Both the position numbers and the translations under genes were made by a program. Of a DNA stretch of 64,000 bases, positions 38,119 to 49,067 are shown in pieces (position 1 is the stretch's first letter; every line of letters starts with the position of its first letter). This DNA is from Variovorax paradoxus (GTDB lineage Bacteria; Pseudomonadota; Gammaproteobacteria; Burkholderiales; Burkholderiaceae_C): the NCBI RefSeq assembly GCF_009498455.1, contig NZ_CP045644.1, positions 7,133,001 through 7,197,000 of the forward strand. Reading direction: 5' to 3'. The notes below the pieces were generated by a model, which was given only the letters and a program-made list of their open reading frames with translations, was not told where the DNA came from and ran no database searches.

Positions 38119-39831
38119 TCAGCGCGGCAGGCCCAGCGCCGCGAGGTGCGCGGGCGTGTGCTGCGCTTTTTCCTTGCGCACGAAGGCCGAACGCAGCGCC
38201 GCGTGCGGCTCGGCGGGATCAAAGAAATTGCGCCGCATGTGCGCCAGCTCCTCATCGCGATACGCCTGCAGCGGCTTGATCGCCTCGTCGCGGGCGCGCG
38301 CCGCCTGCTTGTCCGCAATGCGCACAGCCAGGTCCGGCGATACCGCCAGTTGCGCGGCCAGCCGGCCGACCTCGTCACCCAGTTCTTCCGGCGCGGCCTG
38401 CAGGACGCGCTGCGCCAGGCCCAGCGCCACCGCGCGTCTCGCGCTCACCGGCAGCGCCGACTGCGTGAGCCGCGCGGCCTCGTCGGTGCCCACGCGGCGC
38501 GGCAGGCTGTAGGTCCAGTATTCGGAGCCGTGCAGGCCCATCAACGTGTAGTGCGGGTTGAGCACCACGCCGTCGCGGCACCACACCTCGTCCGCCGCGA
38601 GCGCGAGCATCACGCCGCCCGCCGCGGCATTGCCGCCCAGCGCGGCCACCGTGAGGCGGTCGGTGGTGGTGAGCACGGCCTCGACCAGGTCGTTCATCGC
38701 GTGGATGTTGGCCCACGATTCTTCGGCCGGATCGGCCGCCGCCTCGATCACGTTGAGGTGGATGCCGTTGGAGAAGAAGTCGCGCAGCCCGCCGAGCACC
38801 AGCACCGACGTCGGCCGCGTGCAGGCGAAGCGGTAGGCAGTGAGCAGACGCCGGCATTGCGCGGTGCTCATGGCCCCGCCCGCGAACGAGAAGTTCAGCA
38901 CGCCGACGGGGCCGTGTTCGCTGTAGCGCATGTCTGTCCAGGTGCGACGACTGGCCGGCAGCTCGAGGGGCGCGGGCACCTCGGGCAAGCCCGCCGGCAG
39001 CCGCGCACCCAGCGCCTCGACGGCCGGCAGCTTGTAGCTCGGCAGGTCGGAGCCCGGTTCGCGCCACGGCCGCAGCTGGGTGAGCCAGACCGCGCCGTCC
39101 ACGGTGGCGCGGCAGACGGCGCCGGTGCGGGTGGCGATCAGTTCGCCGGGCGTGCCGCGCAGTTCGTCCTCGGCATGGCCGCCGTGCAGGTACCACGATG
39201 CGCCCAGCAGCTCGTCAAGCGCGCCGGGCTGCGAATCGGCCGCGCGCAGGTGCTGCAGCACCGATTCGGTGGTCTGCGTGGCCCAGTCGATGCGGCGCTC
39301 GGCCTGCTTCATGAAGGGCCGCCAGCCGGCGGCGAGGTCGGCCGCCTTCTGCCGCTTCGGCTTGTAGGTGCCCGAGGCGAAACGTTCGACAGCGAGCAGC
39401 ACCGCATCGACGGCGGCATCGGCCACCTCGCCGCGGTACAGGTCGCTCTTGCCGGCCTGCGGCGGCACCTTCAGCGGCGACCAGGCCCAGACATCGCCCG
39501 CGTCCATCTCGGCCACGGCTTCGAGCACGGTGACGCCCCAGCTGTCGACGCCGCCCTGCAGCGTCCGGTCGAGCGACGACGGGCCCCGGTCGCCGGGCGG
39601 GCCCGGGTGCACGATCAGGCAGGTGTGGGCGCGCCAGACATCCTCGGGAATTGCGGTGGTCAGCATCGGCGCAATGAGCAGCGCGGGCGCGTGCTGGCGC
39701 ACCGCGTCACGCAGCGCCTCGTCATCGCCGAGCGCCAGCACGATGCCTGCGGTGTGGCCCCGGTCCTGGAGTTCGGCCAGCACGCGCTGCGTGAGGCTGT
39801 TGAAGGCGCTCGCGACGAGCAGGATGTGCAT
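38119..39831 (-). CDS. hypX: HypX-type hydrogenase maturation protein
   Basis: A 570-residue HypX (HoxX). The N-terminal half is a formyl-THF-binding transferase domain (MHILLVASAFNSLTQRVL, and VHPGPPGDRGPSSLDRTL near residue 74-90); the C-terminal half is a crotonase-like domain (RTWTDMRYSEHGPVGVLNFSFAGGAMSTAQC; AAAGGVMLALAADEVW; HYTLMGLHGSEYWTYSLPRRVG). HypX makes the CO ligand of [NiFe]-hydrogenases from formyl-THF under aerobic conditions. Length is normal. No hydrogenase or hypABCDEF gene is in the window, so this gene is an orphan here. A palindrome lies 13 bases upstream of the ATG. Confidence 0.88.
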   Translation of the reverse strand: MHILLVASAFNSLTQRVLAELQDRGHTAGIVLALGDDEALRDAVRQHAPALLIAPMLTTAIPEDVWRAHTCLIVHPGPPGDRGPSSLDRTLQGGVDSWGVTVLEAVAEMDAGDVWAWSPLKVPPQAGKSDLYRGEVADAAVDAVLLAVERFASGTYKPKRQKAADLAAGWRPFMKQAERRIDWATQTTESVLQHLRAADSQPGALDELLGASWYLHGGHAEDELRGTPGELIATRTGAVCRATVDGAVWLTQLRPWREPGSDLPSYKLPAVEALGARLPAGLPEVPAPLELPASRRTWTDMRYSEHGPVGVLNFSFAGGAMSTAQCRRLLTAYRFACTRPTSVLVLGGLRDFFSNGIHLNVIEAAADPAEESWANIHAMNDLVEAVLTTTDRLTVAALGGNAAAGGVMLALAADEVWCRDGVVLNPHYTLMGLHGSEYWTYSLPRRVGTDEAARLTQSALPVSARRAVALGLAQRVLQAAPEELGDEVGRLAAQLAVSPDLAVRIADKQAARARDEAIKPLQAYRDEELAHMRRNFFDPAEPHAALRSAFVRKEKAQHTPAHLAALGLPR

Positions 39832-39843
39832 TGGGCAACCTTA

Positions 39844-39867
39844 TTGACGTTTGTTTCTAAACGTCAA
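39844..39867. promoter_or_regulatory. Perfect 9-base inverted repeat upstream of hypX
   Basis: TTGACGTTT and AAACGTCAA are perfect inverted copies separated by six bases, just upstream of the hypX ATG in a short AT-rich island. A second pair, CTTTCAG (39876-39882) and CTGAAAG (39903-39909), lies further toward sulP. Operator function is inferred; TTGACG also resembles a -35 element. Confidence 0.5.
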
Positions 39868-39966
39868 AAATGTATCTTTCAGCCTCGCCGCCGATAAGCT
39901 GACTGAAAGTACTCACCCCCGGGAAATCGCCGGCCCGCCGCGACGGCCGGGCCACAATGACCGCAC

Positions 39967-41646
39967 ATGTCATCGCCGCTGAACCTCACCCGCTTTCGCC
40001 CCCGCCTGATGGACACGATGGCGGGCTACGACCGGGGGCGGTTCCTGAGGGACCTCGGCGCGGGCGCCACGGTGGGCATCGTGGCGCTGCCGCTGGCCAT
40101 GGCGTTTGCCATCGCCTCGGGGCTCAAGCCCGAAGCCGGCATCTGGACGGCGATCATCGCGGGCTTCCTGATCTCATTCCTGGGCGGCTCGGCCGTACAG
40201 ATCGGCGGACCGGCGGGCGCGTTCATCGTGATCGTCTACGGCATCGTCGAGCGCTACGGCGTGGCCAACCTGCTGATCGCCACCGCCTGCGCGGGCGTGC
40301 TGCTGTTCATGGCGGGGCTGTTCGGGCTCGGGCGGCTGGTGCGCTTCGTGCCGCTGTCGATCGTGGTGGGCTTCACCAACGGCATCGCGGTGCTGATCCT
40401 GCTGTCGCAGCTCAAGGATTTGCTCGGCCTCACGGTGGAGCGCATGCCGGCCGACGTGTTCTCGCAGCTGCACGCGATGGCACTGCGGCTGGACACCTTC
40501 AACCCGCACGCCTTCGCGCTCGGGCTGACCTGCGTGCTCGGCCTGCTGGCGTGGTCGCGGCTGTTTCGTGGTGACTCGGCGCTGGCGCGCGCGGTGCAGC
40601 GCGTGGGCGGGCGGTGGGTGCAGACGCGCCCGGTGCAGATCGTCGGGCGCATCCCGGGGCCGATCGTCGCGCTGGTGTCGCTCACGCTGGTGTCGTGGGG
40701 CTTCGCGCTGCCGGTGGAGACCATCGGCACACGCTTCGGCGGCATTCCCGAGGGCGTACCGGCCTTCGCGCTGCCCGATTTCTCGTGGGAGACGGTCAAG
40801 CAGCTGGTGACGCCGACGCTGACCATCGCGCTGCTCGGCGCCATCGAGTCGCTGCTGTGCGCGCGCGTGGCCGACCAGGTCAGCGGCCAGCCGCGCCACG
40901 ACCCCAACCAGGAGCTGATGGCGCAGGGCATCGCCAACATCGTCACGCCCTTTTTCGGCGGCATGCCGGCCACGGGCACCATCGCGCGCACCGTGACCAA
41001 CATCCGCTCGGGCGGCAGCTCGCCCATTGCGGGCATCGTGCATGCGGTCACGCTGCTGCTCGTGGTGCTGCTGGCGGCGCCGCTGGCGCGCCACGTGCCG
41101 CTCGCGGTGCTGGCGGGCATCCTGGTGTTCGTCGGGCTGAACATGGGCGAATGGCGCGAGTTCACGCCCGGCCAGCTGCGCCACTTCAGCCGCCATTACC
41201 GGCTGCTGATGCTCGGCACCTTCTTCCTCACGGTGGTGTTCGACCTCACGGTGGCGGTGCAAGTGGGCATCGTGCTGGCGTGCGCGCTTTTCATCCGGCG
41301 CATGAGCGGGCTGTTCAGCGTCGAACTCGTGACCTTGCAGCCGCCGGTGCTCACCTACCGGCTGTACGGCGCCATGTTCTTCGGCGCGGCGGCCAAGCTC
41401 GACGAAGCAGTGAACGCCGCGGAGCGCGCACCGCGCGGCATGACGGTGGTGCTCGACGCCACGCACCTGATCTACATCGATGCCACCGGCGTCGACGCGC
41501 TGCGGCAGCTGCACCGGGCGGTACTGGCGCGCGACGGGCTGCTCCGCATCGAGTCGCTGCAGCCGCAGCCGCTCGAGGTGCTGGAGCGTTCAGGCTTTGC
41601 CGAGGAATTGACGACGGGCCAGCCCGGCGCGTCGCACGGCGCCTGA
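39967..41646 (+). CDS. SulP family anion permease with STAS domain
   Basis: A 559-residue inner membrane transporter. About 12-14 helices are followed by a C-terminal STAS domain (about residues 450-555, GMTVVLDATHLIYIDATGVDALRQL). The SulP marks GATVGIVALPLAMAFAIASGLKPEAGIWTAIIAGFL and FGGMPATGTIARTVTNIRSGG are present. Substrates in the family are sulfate, bicarbonate or dicarboxylates; nothing here decides. Normal length. Confidence 0.93.
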   Translation: MSSPLNLTRFRPRLMDTMAGYDRGRFLRDLGAGATVGIVALPLAMAFAIASGLKPEAGIWTAIIAGFLISFLGGSAVQIGGPAGAFIVIVYGIVERYGVANLLIATACAGVLLFMAGLFGLGRLVRFVPLSIVVGFTNGIAVLILLSQLKDLLGLTVERMPADVFSQLHAMALRLDTFNPHAFALGLTCVLGLLAWSRLFRGDSALARAVQRVGGRWVQTRPVQIVGRIPGPIVALVSLTLVSWGFALPVETIGTRFGGIPEGVPAFALPDFSWETVKQLVTPTLTIALLGAIESLLCARVADQVSGQPRHDPNQELMAQGIANIVTPFFGGMPATGTIARTVTNIRSGGSSPIAGIVHAVTLLLVVLLAAPLARHVPLAVLAGILVFVGLNMGEWREFTPGQLRHFSRHYRLLMLGTFFLTVVFDLTVAVQVGIVLACALFIRRMSGLFSVELVTLQPPVLTYRLYGAMFFGAAAKLDEAVNAAERAPRGMTVVLDATHLIYIDATGVDALRQLHRAVLARDGLLRIESLQPQPLEVLERSGFAEELTTGQPGASHGA

Positions 41647-41654
41647 CCGCTGCG

Positions 41655-42158
41655 TTACGGCGCTTCGGTGCCCCGGTCGGGCGACGAGCCGCTGCGCACC
41701 ACGCGCTGGTCGTCGTTCAGCGTGGCAGTGAAGACCATCGCCGAGCTGGGCGGCTGCACCCAGCGCCATTCCCATTCGGTCTCGCGCTTGAGCGCATAGG
41801 GCGTGACCTTGGCGGGCTTGCCGAGCAGCTTGCGCAGGTCTTCCATCATCATGCCGGGCTGCACCTTGGCGAAGTTCTCGGGCGTGAGCACCTGGCGCAG
41901 CGCGCTCATCTTGCCGTCGGCGCCGATGGTGATCATGTAATTCTTCTGACCCTGCGGCTGGCGGTTGAACTCCAGGACGCGGCCGTTGGGCACGTCCCAG
42001 ACGTTCTCGGGTTCGCCGAAGCGCGCGCGCACGTCGGCTTCGGTCGAGACGCCTTCTTCGAGCTCGCTGATGCGCTGCGGATCGCAGCCCGCGAGCCCGA
42101 TGAGTACTGCCAGCAGTCCTGTCATGAGGCCGATCCGGGCCTTCTGGAATCGTTGCAT
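41655..42158 (-). CDS. BamE-like (SmpA/OmlA) lipoprotein with two domain repeats
   Basis: A 167-residue lipoprotein: lipobox VLIGLAGC with Cys25, then two SmpA/OmlA-like units. The first is ISELEEGVSTEADVRARFGEP and the second KVQPGMMMEDLRKLLGKPA, each followed by a short strand-rich part. True BamE has one such unit and a length of about 110-150. The product is therefore best called BamE-like. Probably attached to the inner leaf of the outer membrane. Divergent from DUF3460. Confidence 0.8.
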   Translation of the reverse strand: MQRFQKARIGLMTGLLAVLIGLAGCDPQRISELEEGVSTEADVRARFGEPENVWDVPNGRVLEFNRQPQGQKNYMITIGADGKMSALRQVLTPENFAKVQPGMMMEDLRKLLGKPAKVTPYALKRETEWEWRWVQPPSSAMVFTATLNDDQRVVRSGSSPDRGTEAP

Positions 42159-42197
42159 GCGGTCCCCGGTAAAATTCGAGCGATAAAGGTCCAGTCT

Positions 42198-42404
42198 ATG
42201 TCTATCTTCCGTCGCCCCCACTACACCTCCGAGATCACGAACTTCATCGAGGAGATGAAGGAAAAGAAGCCGACGCTGGAAGCCGAACAGCGCGCCGGCC
42301 GCGCCCTGCTCTGGGACAAGCACCTCGACCGCAGCCTGCTCGAGGAGTACAGCGAAGCCCGCGTGCCGATGCAGCCGTACGTCTACCAGACCCAACCCAA
42401 GTGA
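42198..42404 (+). CDS. DUF3460 family protein
   Basis: A 68-residue acidic/basic protein with the DUF3460 pattern (HYTSEITNFIEEMKEKKPTLEAEQRAGRALLWD then YVYQ at the end). This family is found almost only in betaproteobacteria, usually upstream of scpA, as here. Function unknown; it lacks membrane segments or Cys. Confidence 0.93.
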   Translation: MSIFRRPHYTSEITNFIEEMKEKKPTLEAEQRAGRALLWDKHLDRSLLEEYSEARVPMQPYVYQTQPK

Positions 42405-42446
42405 ATGGTGCCCACCCGGCATCCCGCCGCCCCGCGTGCGCGCACA

Positions 42447-42463
42447 GCTATTAAGTTAATAGC
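42447..42463. promoter_or_regulatory. Perfect 17-base palindrome before scpA
   Basis: GCTATTAA-G-TTAATAGC has two perfect 8-base arms. It is AT-rich in a GC-rich region and ends 9 bases before the scpA ATG, covering the place of the ribosome binding site. It could be a binding site or a translational control hairpin. Confidence 0.5.
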
Positions 42464-42472
42464 AACCGCCTC

Positions 42473-43309
42473 ATGAGCGCAGACGAGGACAACGGCACGA
42501 TCGTGGCCAGCATGCCCGAGGTCGTCGACCAGGTCGCCCTGGCCCGGCTCTACGGCGAGCCGCTGTTCGCGATGCCGAAAGACCTGTACATCCCGCCCGA
42601 GGCGCTGCAGGTTTTTCTGGAGGCCTTCGAGGGCCCGCTCGACCTGTTGCTGTACCTGATCCGCAAGCAGAACTTCAACATCCTCGACATCCCGATGGCG
42701 GGACTCACGCGGCAGTACCTGAGCTACGTCGACGAGATCCGCCAGACCAACCTCGAACTCGCGGCCGAATATTTGTTGATGGCCGCGATGCTGATCGAGA
42801 TCAAGTCGCGCATGCTGCTGCCGCCCAAGAAGGTGGCCGACGGCGAAGAGGCTGAAGACCCGCGCGCCGAGCTGGTTCGCCGGCTCATGGAGTACGAGCA
42901 GACCAAGCTGCAGGCCGCCGCCATCAGCGCGCTGCCGACCTACGGGCGCGACTTCTGGAAGGCGCAGGTCTACATCGAGCAGTCGATCAAGCCGCGCTTT
43001 CCCGACGTCGACGTGGTCGAACTGCGCGATGCGTGGGCCGACATCATGAAGCGCGCCAAGCTCGTGCAGCACCACAAGATCTCGCGCGAAGAGCTCAACG
43101 TGCGCGAGCACATGAGCATCGTGCTGCGCCACCTGCAGGGCCAGCGTTTCGTCGAGTTCGAAAAGCTCTTCGACGTCTCGCGCGGCGTGCCCGTGCTGAT
43201 CGTCACCTTCATCGCGATGCTCGAGCTCGCGAAAGAGACGCTGATCGACATCACGCAGGCCGAGGCCTTCGCCCCTATTTACGTCCGACTGGCCTATTCG
43301 CCCGCCTGA
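42473..43309 (+). CDS. scpA: Segregation and condensation protein A
   Basis: A 278-residue kleisin partner of SMC (with ScpB). The family sequence EAFEGPLDLLLYLIRKQNFNILDIPMAGLTRQYLSYVDEI covers the N-terminal SMC-head-binding part; the C-terminal winged helix spans RGVPVLIVTFIAMLELAKETLIDITQAEAFAPIYV. Acts on the nucleoid for chromosome organisation. Full length, and the ATG is right after the palindrome. nadB follows 20 bases later. Confidence 0.96.
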   Translation: MSADEDNGTIVASMPEVVDQVALARLYGEPLFAMPKDLYIPPEALQVFLEAFEGPLDLLLYLIRKQNFNILDIPMAGLTRQYLSYVDEIRQTNLELAAEYLLMAAMLIEIKSRMLLPPKKVADGEEAEDPRAELVRRLMEYEQTKLQAAAISALPTYGRDFWKAQVYIEQSIKPRFPDVDVVELRDAWADIMKRAKLVQHHKISREELNVREHMSIVLRHLQGQRFVEFEKLFDVSRGVPVLIVTFIAMLELAKETLIDITQAEAFAPIYVRLAYSPA

Positions 43310-43329
43310 CCCAACCGGTTTCCACGCCT

Positions 43330-44913
43330 GTGACTTCTGCCGTACGTGACTTCGACGTCCTCATCGTCGGCAGCGGCCTCGCCGGCCTCTCCGCCGCGCT
43401 GCACCTGGCCCCCACGCACCGCGTGGCCGTGCTCACCAAGCGCGCGCTGAACGACGGCTCCAGCGCCTGGGCGCAGGGCGGCATCGCGGCTGTGCTGGCG
43501 GCGGGCGACAGCTTCGACGCCCACGTGGAAGACACGCTGGTCGCCGGCGCCGGCCTGTGCGACCCCGAAGCCACGCGCTTCGTGGTCGAGGGCGCGCCGC
43601 AGGCCATCGGCTGGCTGCGCGAACTGGGCGTGCCCTTTTCGGAAGAAGGCGGCGACCTGCACCTCACGCGCGAAGGCGGCCACAGCCAGCGCCGCATCGT
43701 GCACGTGACCGACGCCACCGGCGCAGCCGTGCAGCAGGTGCTGATCGAGCGGGTACGCCGCACACCCAACATCACGCTGTTCGAGCACCACACGCTGGTC
43801 GACCTGGTCACCGGCCCCAAGCTCGGCCTGGCCGATCCGTCGTGCCAGGGCCTGTACGCGCTGGACGACGAGACCGACGAGGTGCTGGCCTTCCGCGCGC
43901 CGCACACCATCCTGGCGACCGGCGGCGCGGGCAAGGTGTACCTGTACACCACCAACCCCGACACCGCCACCGGCGACGGCATTGCCGCCGCTTGGCGCGC
44001 GGGCTGCCGGGTGTCGAACCTGGAGTTCATCCAGTTCCACCCGACCTGCCTGTACCACCCGCACGCCAAGTCGTTCCTGATCAGCGAGGCGGTGCGCGGC
44101 GAAGGCGGCCTGCTGAAATTGCCCGACGGCACGCGCTTCATGCCAACGCATGACGAACGCGCCGAACTCGCACCGCGCGACGTGGTGGCCCGCGCCATCG
44201 ACTTCGAGATGAAGAAGCACGGGCTCGACTGCGTCTACCTCGACATCTCGCACCAGCCGCCCGCGTTCCTGAAAGAACACTTCCCCAACATCCTGGCGCG
44301 CTGCCTCGAATTGGGCATCGACATCACGCGCGAGCCGATTCCCGTCGTGCCCGCCGCGCACTACACCTGCGGCGGCGTGCTCAGCGACCTGGCCGGCCGC
44401 ACCGACATCCCGGGCCTGTACGCCATCGGCGAAACCGCCTGCACCGGCCTGCATGGCGCCAACCGGCTGGCCAGCAACTCGCTGGTCGAGTGCATGGTGT
44501 TCGCGCGCGCCGCGGCCGACGCCATTGCGCAGGCGCCGTCGCGCGAACGCGCCGCGCTGCCCGCCTGGGACGAAAGCCGCGTCACCGACGCCGACGAAGC
44601 CGTGGTCATCTCTCATAACTGGGACGAGCTGCGCCGCTTCATGTGGGACTACGTCGGCATCGTGCGCACCAACAAGCGCCTGGAGCGCGCGAGCCACCGC
44701 ATCGCGCTGCTCCAAGCCGAGATCCAGGAGTTCTACGCGAACTTCCACGTCACGCGCGACCTGCTCGAACTGCGCAACCTGGTGCAGGTGGCCGAGCTGA
44801 TCGTGCGTTCCGCGCAGGCCCGCCACGAGAGCCGTGGCCTGCATTTCAGTCGCGATTACCCTTCGCTGGCCGAGCCCACCGCACCCACCGTGCTGGTGCC
44901 GCCGGTCGACTGA
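43330..44913 (+). CDS. nadB: L-aspartate oxidase
   Basis: A 527-residue flavoprotein of the fumarate reductase/succinate dehydrogenase group that oxidises L-aspartate to iminoaspartate, the first step of NAD synthesis. FAD site VLIVGSGLAGLSAALHL; other marks DGSSAWAQGGIAAVL, HVTDATGAAVQQVL, ATGGAGKVYLYTTNP and PAAHYTCGGVLSDLAGRTDIPGLYAIGE. GTG at 43330 is chosen because it is the nearest start to the conserved FDVLIVGSG. The product goes to NadA and NadC, encoded on the other strand about 3 kb downstream. Confidence 0.96.
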   Translation: MTSAVRDFDVLIVGSGLAGLSAALHLAPTHRVAVLTKRALNDGSSAWAQGGIAAVLAAGDSFDAHVEDTLVAGAGLCDPEATRFVVEGAPQAIGWLRELGVPFSEEGGDLHLTREGGHSQRRIVHVTDATGAAVQQVLIERVRRTPNITLFEHHTLVDLVTGPKLGLADPSCQGLYALDDETDEVLAFRAPHTILATGGAGKVYLYTTNPDTATGDGIAAAWRAGCRVSNLEFIQFHPTCLYHPHAKSFLISEAVRGEGGLLKLPDGTRFMPTHDERAELAPRDVVARAIDFEMKKHGLDCVYLDISHQPPAFLKEHFPNILARCLELGIDITREPIPVVPAAHYTCGGVLSDLAGRTDIPGLYAIGETACTGLHGANRLASNSLVECMVFARAAADAIAQAPSRERAALPAWDESRVTDADEAVVISHNWDELRRFMWDYVGIVRTNKRLERASHRIALLQAEIQEFYANFHVTRDLLELRNLVQVAELIVRSAQARHESRGLHFSRDYPSLAEPTAPTVLVPPVD

Positions 44914-44985
44914 GCCCACCCTTCGTCACCTTTCGATCACCCTCAGGATGCCCGGCCACCGACGCCCGCAGGGAGAAAGCCAACC

Positions 44986-47388
<2,403 letters not shown>

Positions 47389-47444
47389 CGCGGCGGCCTC
47401 TTTTCTTTTTTTCTCCGTTTCCGAGTTTCTTTTTTCTTCCGACG
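47389..47444. other. T-rich polypyrimidine leader before queD
   Basis: The 56-base gap is strikingly T-rich and nearly pure pyrimidine (CTCTTTTCTTTTTTTCTCC, TTTCTTTTTTCTTCC) and contains no Shine-Dalgarno. Similar T-rich spacers precede other genes in the window (see findings). Confidence 0.6.
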
Positions 47445-47807
47445 ATGCGCTTCACCATCAGCCAACGCTTCTTCTTCGACGCCGCCCACACGCTCAAACG
47501 CGAGATCGAAGTCGAAGGCAGCCGCCGCATTCACGGCCACACCTACCACGCAGAGGTATGGCTTGCGGGCGAACTCGACCCGGTGACGGGCATGGTGATC
47601 GACCTGGGCCTGCTGCGCCGCCGGCTCGAGGATGTGCGCGAGCAGCTTGACCACCATCTGCTGGACGAGGTGCCGGGGCTGCATCCGCCGACGCTGGAGA
47701 ACCTGTGCGTGTTCATTGCGGAGGCGCTGCCGGATTTGCGGGCGTCGCTGGCGCGCGTGCGTGTGTGGCGCGAGGCGCTGGGCGATTCCTGCACGGTGGA
47801 GTTCTAG
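47445..47807 (+). CDS. queD: QueD family 6-carboxytetrahydropterin synthase
   Basis: A 120-residue T-fold enzyme, expected to convert dihydroneopterin triphosphate to 6-carboxytetrahydropterin. Zn ligands are His15, His30 and His32 (DAAHTL, RIHGHTYH). The position of the catalytic Cys (CxxxHGH in E. coli QueD) is Ser26 (GSRRIHGH). The late catalytic Glu region (DSCTVEF at the end) and LDHHLLDEV are present. From memory, Ser in this position with EGSRRIHGH is typical of burkholderial QueD proteins, so either the enzyme uses another nucleophile or it is a related reaction. Confidence 0.88.
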   Translation: MRFTISQRFFFDAAHTLKREIEVEGSRRIHGHTYHAEVWLAGELDPVTGMVIDLGLLRRRLEDVREQLDHHLLDEVPGLHPPTLENLCVFIAEALPDLRASLARVRVWREALGDSCTVEF

Positions 47808-47812
47808 GTTTT

Positions 47813-47932
47813 TCTCCCTCCCCGCTGGGGAGGGTTGGGGTGGGGCAAGCGGCGCATCCATTGCCGTCGGCCCATTCAGCGCCGCGAGCCCCCATCCCAA
47901 CCTTCCCCCAGCGGGGGAAGGAGCAAGACAGG
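47813..47932. repeat. Two-palindrome intergenic repeat between convergent queD and nadA
   Basis: Contains both palindromes of the family seen at 8341-8604, in the opposite order: CTCCCTCCCC/GGGGAGGG with TTGGGGTGGGGC, a spacer, then CCCCCATCCCAACCTTCCCCC/GGGGGAAGGAGCAAGACAG. It exactly fills the gap between two convergent genes, so it may work as a bidirectional transcription end. Confidence 0.85.
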
Positions 47933-47933
47933 A

Positions 47934-49061
47934 TCAGGCCGCGCCGATGCCGGCGACCAGACTGCCTGGCGCCTGCCCGTTCTTCAGCCCGGCGGTAAAC
48001 GCCAGCATCCGATCGATCGGCACCCGCGCCCGCACGCCCAGCGCCGGATCGACGTGGATTTCGCCCGCGCCGGTCTCCAACGCATTCGCCAGTTCAACCA
48101 GCCCGTTCATCGCCATCCACGGGCAATGCGCGCAGCTCTTGCACGTGCCGCCGTTGCCCGCCGTAGGCGCCTCGATGAAGGTCTTGCCGGGATTCAGCGT
48201 GCGCAGCTTGTGCAGCATGCCGGTGTCGGTCGCGACGATGAACTCGGTCGCGTCGAAGCGCTGCGCCGCGTTCAGGATGGCCGAGGTGGAACCCACCGCA
48301 TGCGCCAGCGCGATCACGTCCGACGGCGACTCGGGGTGCACCAGCACCTTGGCCTTCGGGTGTTCCTTCATCAGCAGCTCGAGTTCGAGCGACTTGAATT
48401 CGTCGTGCACGATGCAGGCGCCGTTCCAGCTGACCATGTCGGCGCCGGTCTGGCGGCGGATGTAGTCGCCCAGGTGGCGGTCGGGGCCCCAGAGGATCTT
48501 CTGGCCGGCCGCGTGCAGTGCGTTCACCACATCGAGCGCGCAGCTGGAGGTGACGAGCCAGTCGGCGCGCGCCTTCACGGCCGCGCTGGTGTTGGCGTAG
48601 ACCACCACGGTGCGGTCGGGATGCGCATCGCAGAAGGCGCTGAATTCGTCGACCGGGCAGCCCAGGTCGAGCGAGCAGTTCGCGTCGAGGTCGGGCATCA
48701 GCACGCGCTTTTCGGGCGAGAGGATCTTCGAGGTCTCGCCCATGAAGCGCACGCCCGACACCACCAGCGTGGTGGCGGCGTGGTCGCGGCCGAAGCGCGC
48801 CATCTCGAGCGAATCGCTCACGATGCCGCCGGTTTCCTCGGCCAGGTCTTGCAGGTCGGGGTGCACGTAGAAGTGCGAGACCATCACCGCCCCTCTTCCC
48901 CCGTCATGCTCGCGCAGCAGGCGGCGAATGCGCTCCTTCAGCGCGATGCGCTCATCGGGCGAAGGCTCGGGGGGCACGCGGGCCCAGGCGTGGCGCGTGT
49001 CGCAGACCGAGCCTTGCGCGGGCTGTTCGTAGTCGACATCGATGACGGAAGCGGTCGTCAT
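47934..49061 (-). CDS. nadA: Quinolinate synthase
   Basis: A 375-residue [4Fe-4S] enzyme that condenses iminoaspartate (from NadB) with DHAP. Motifs [46 protein letters not shown] and the Cys residues in [21 protein letters not shown] and [13 protein letters not shown] are visible. Reading direction opposes nadB. nadC lies upstream of it on the same strand, six bases away. Confidence 0.97.
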   Translation of the reverse strand: MTTASVIDVDYEQPAQGSVCDTRHAWARVPPEPSPDERIALKERIRRLLREHDGGRGAVMVSHFYVHPDLQDLAEETGGIVSDSLEMARFGRDHAATTLVVSGVRFMGETSKILSPEKRVLMPDLDANCSLDLGCPVDEFSAFCDAHPDRTVVVYANTSAAVKARADWLVTSSCALDVVNALHAAGQKILWGPDRHLGDYIRRQTGADMVSWNGACIVHDEFKSLELELLMKEHPKAKVLVHPESPSDVIALAHAVGSTSAILNAAQRFDATEFIVATDTGMLHKLRTLNPGKTFIEAPTAGNGGTCKSCAHCPWMAMNGLVELANALETGAGEIHVDPALGVRARVPIDRMLAFTAGLKNGQAPGSLVAGIGAA

Positions 49062-49067
49062 GGCGGT

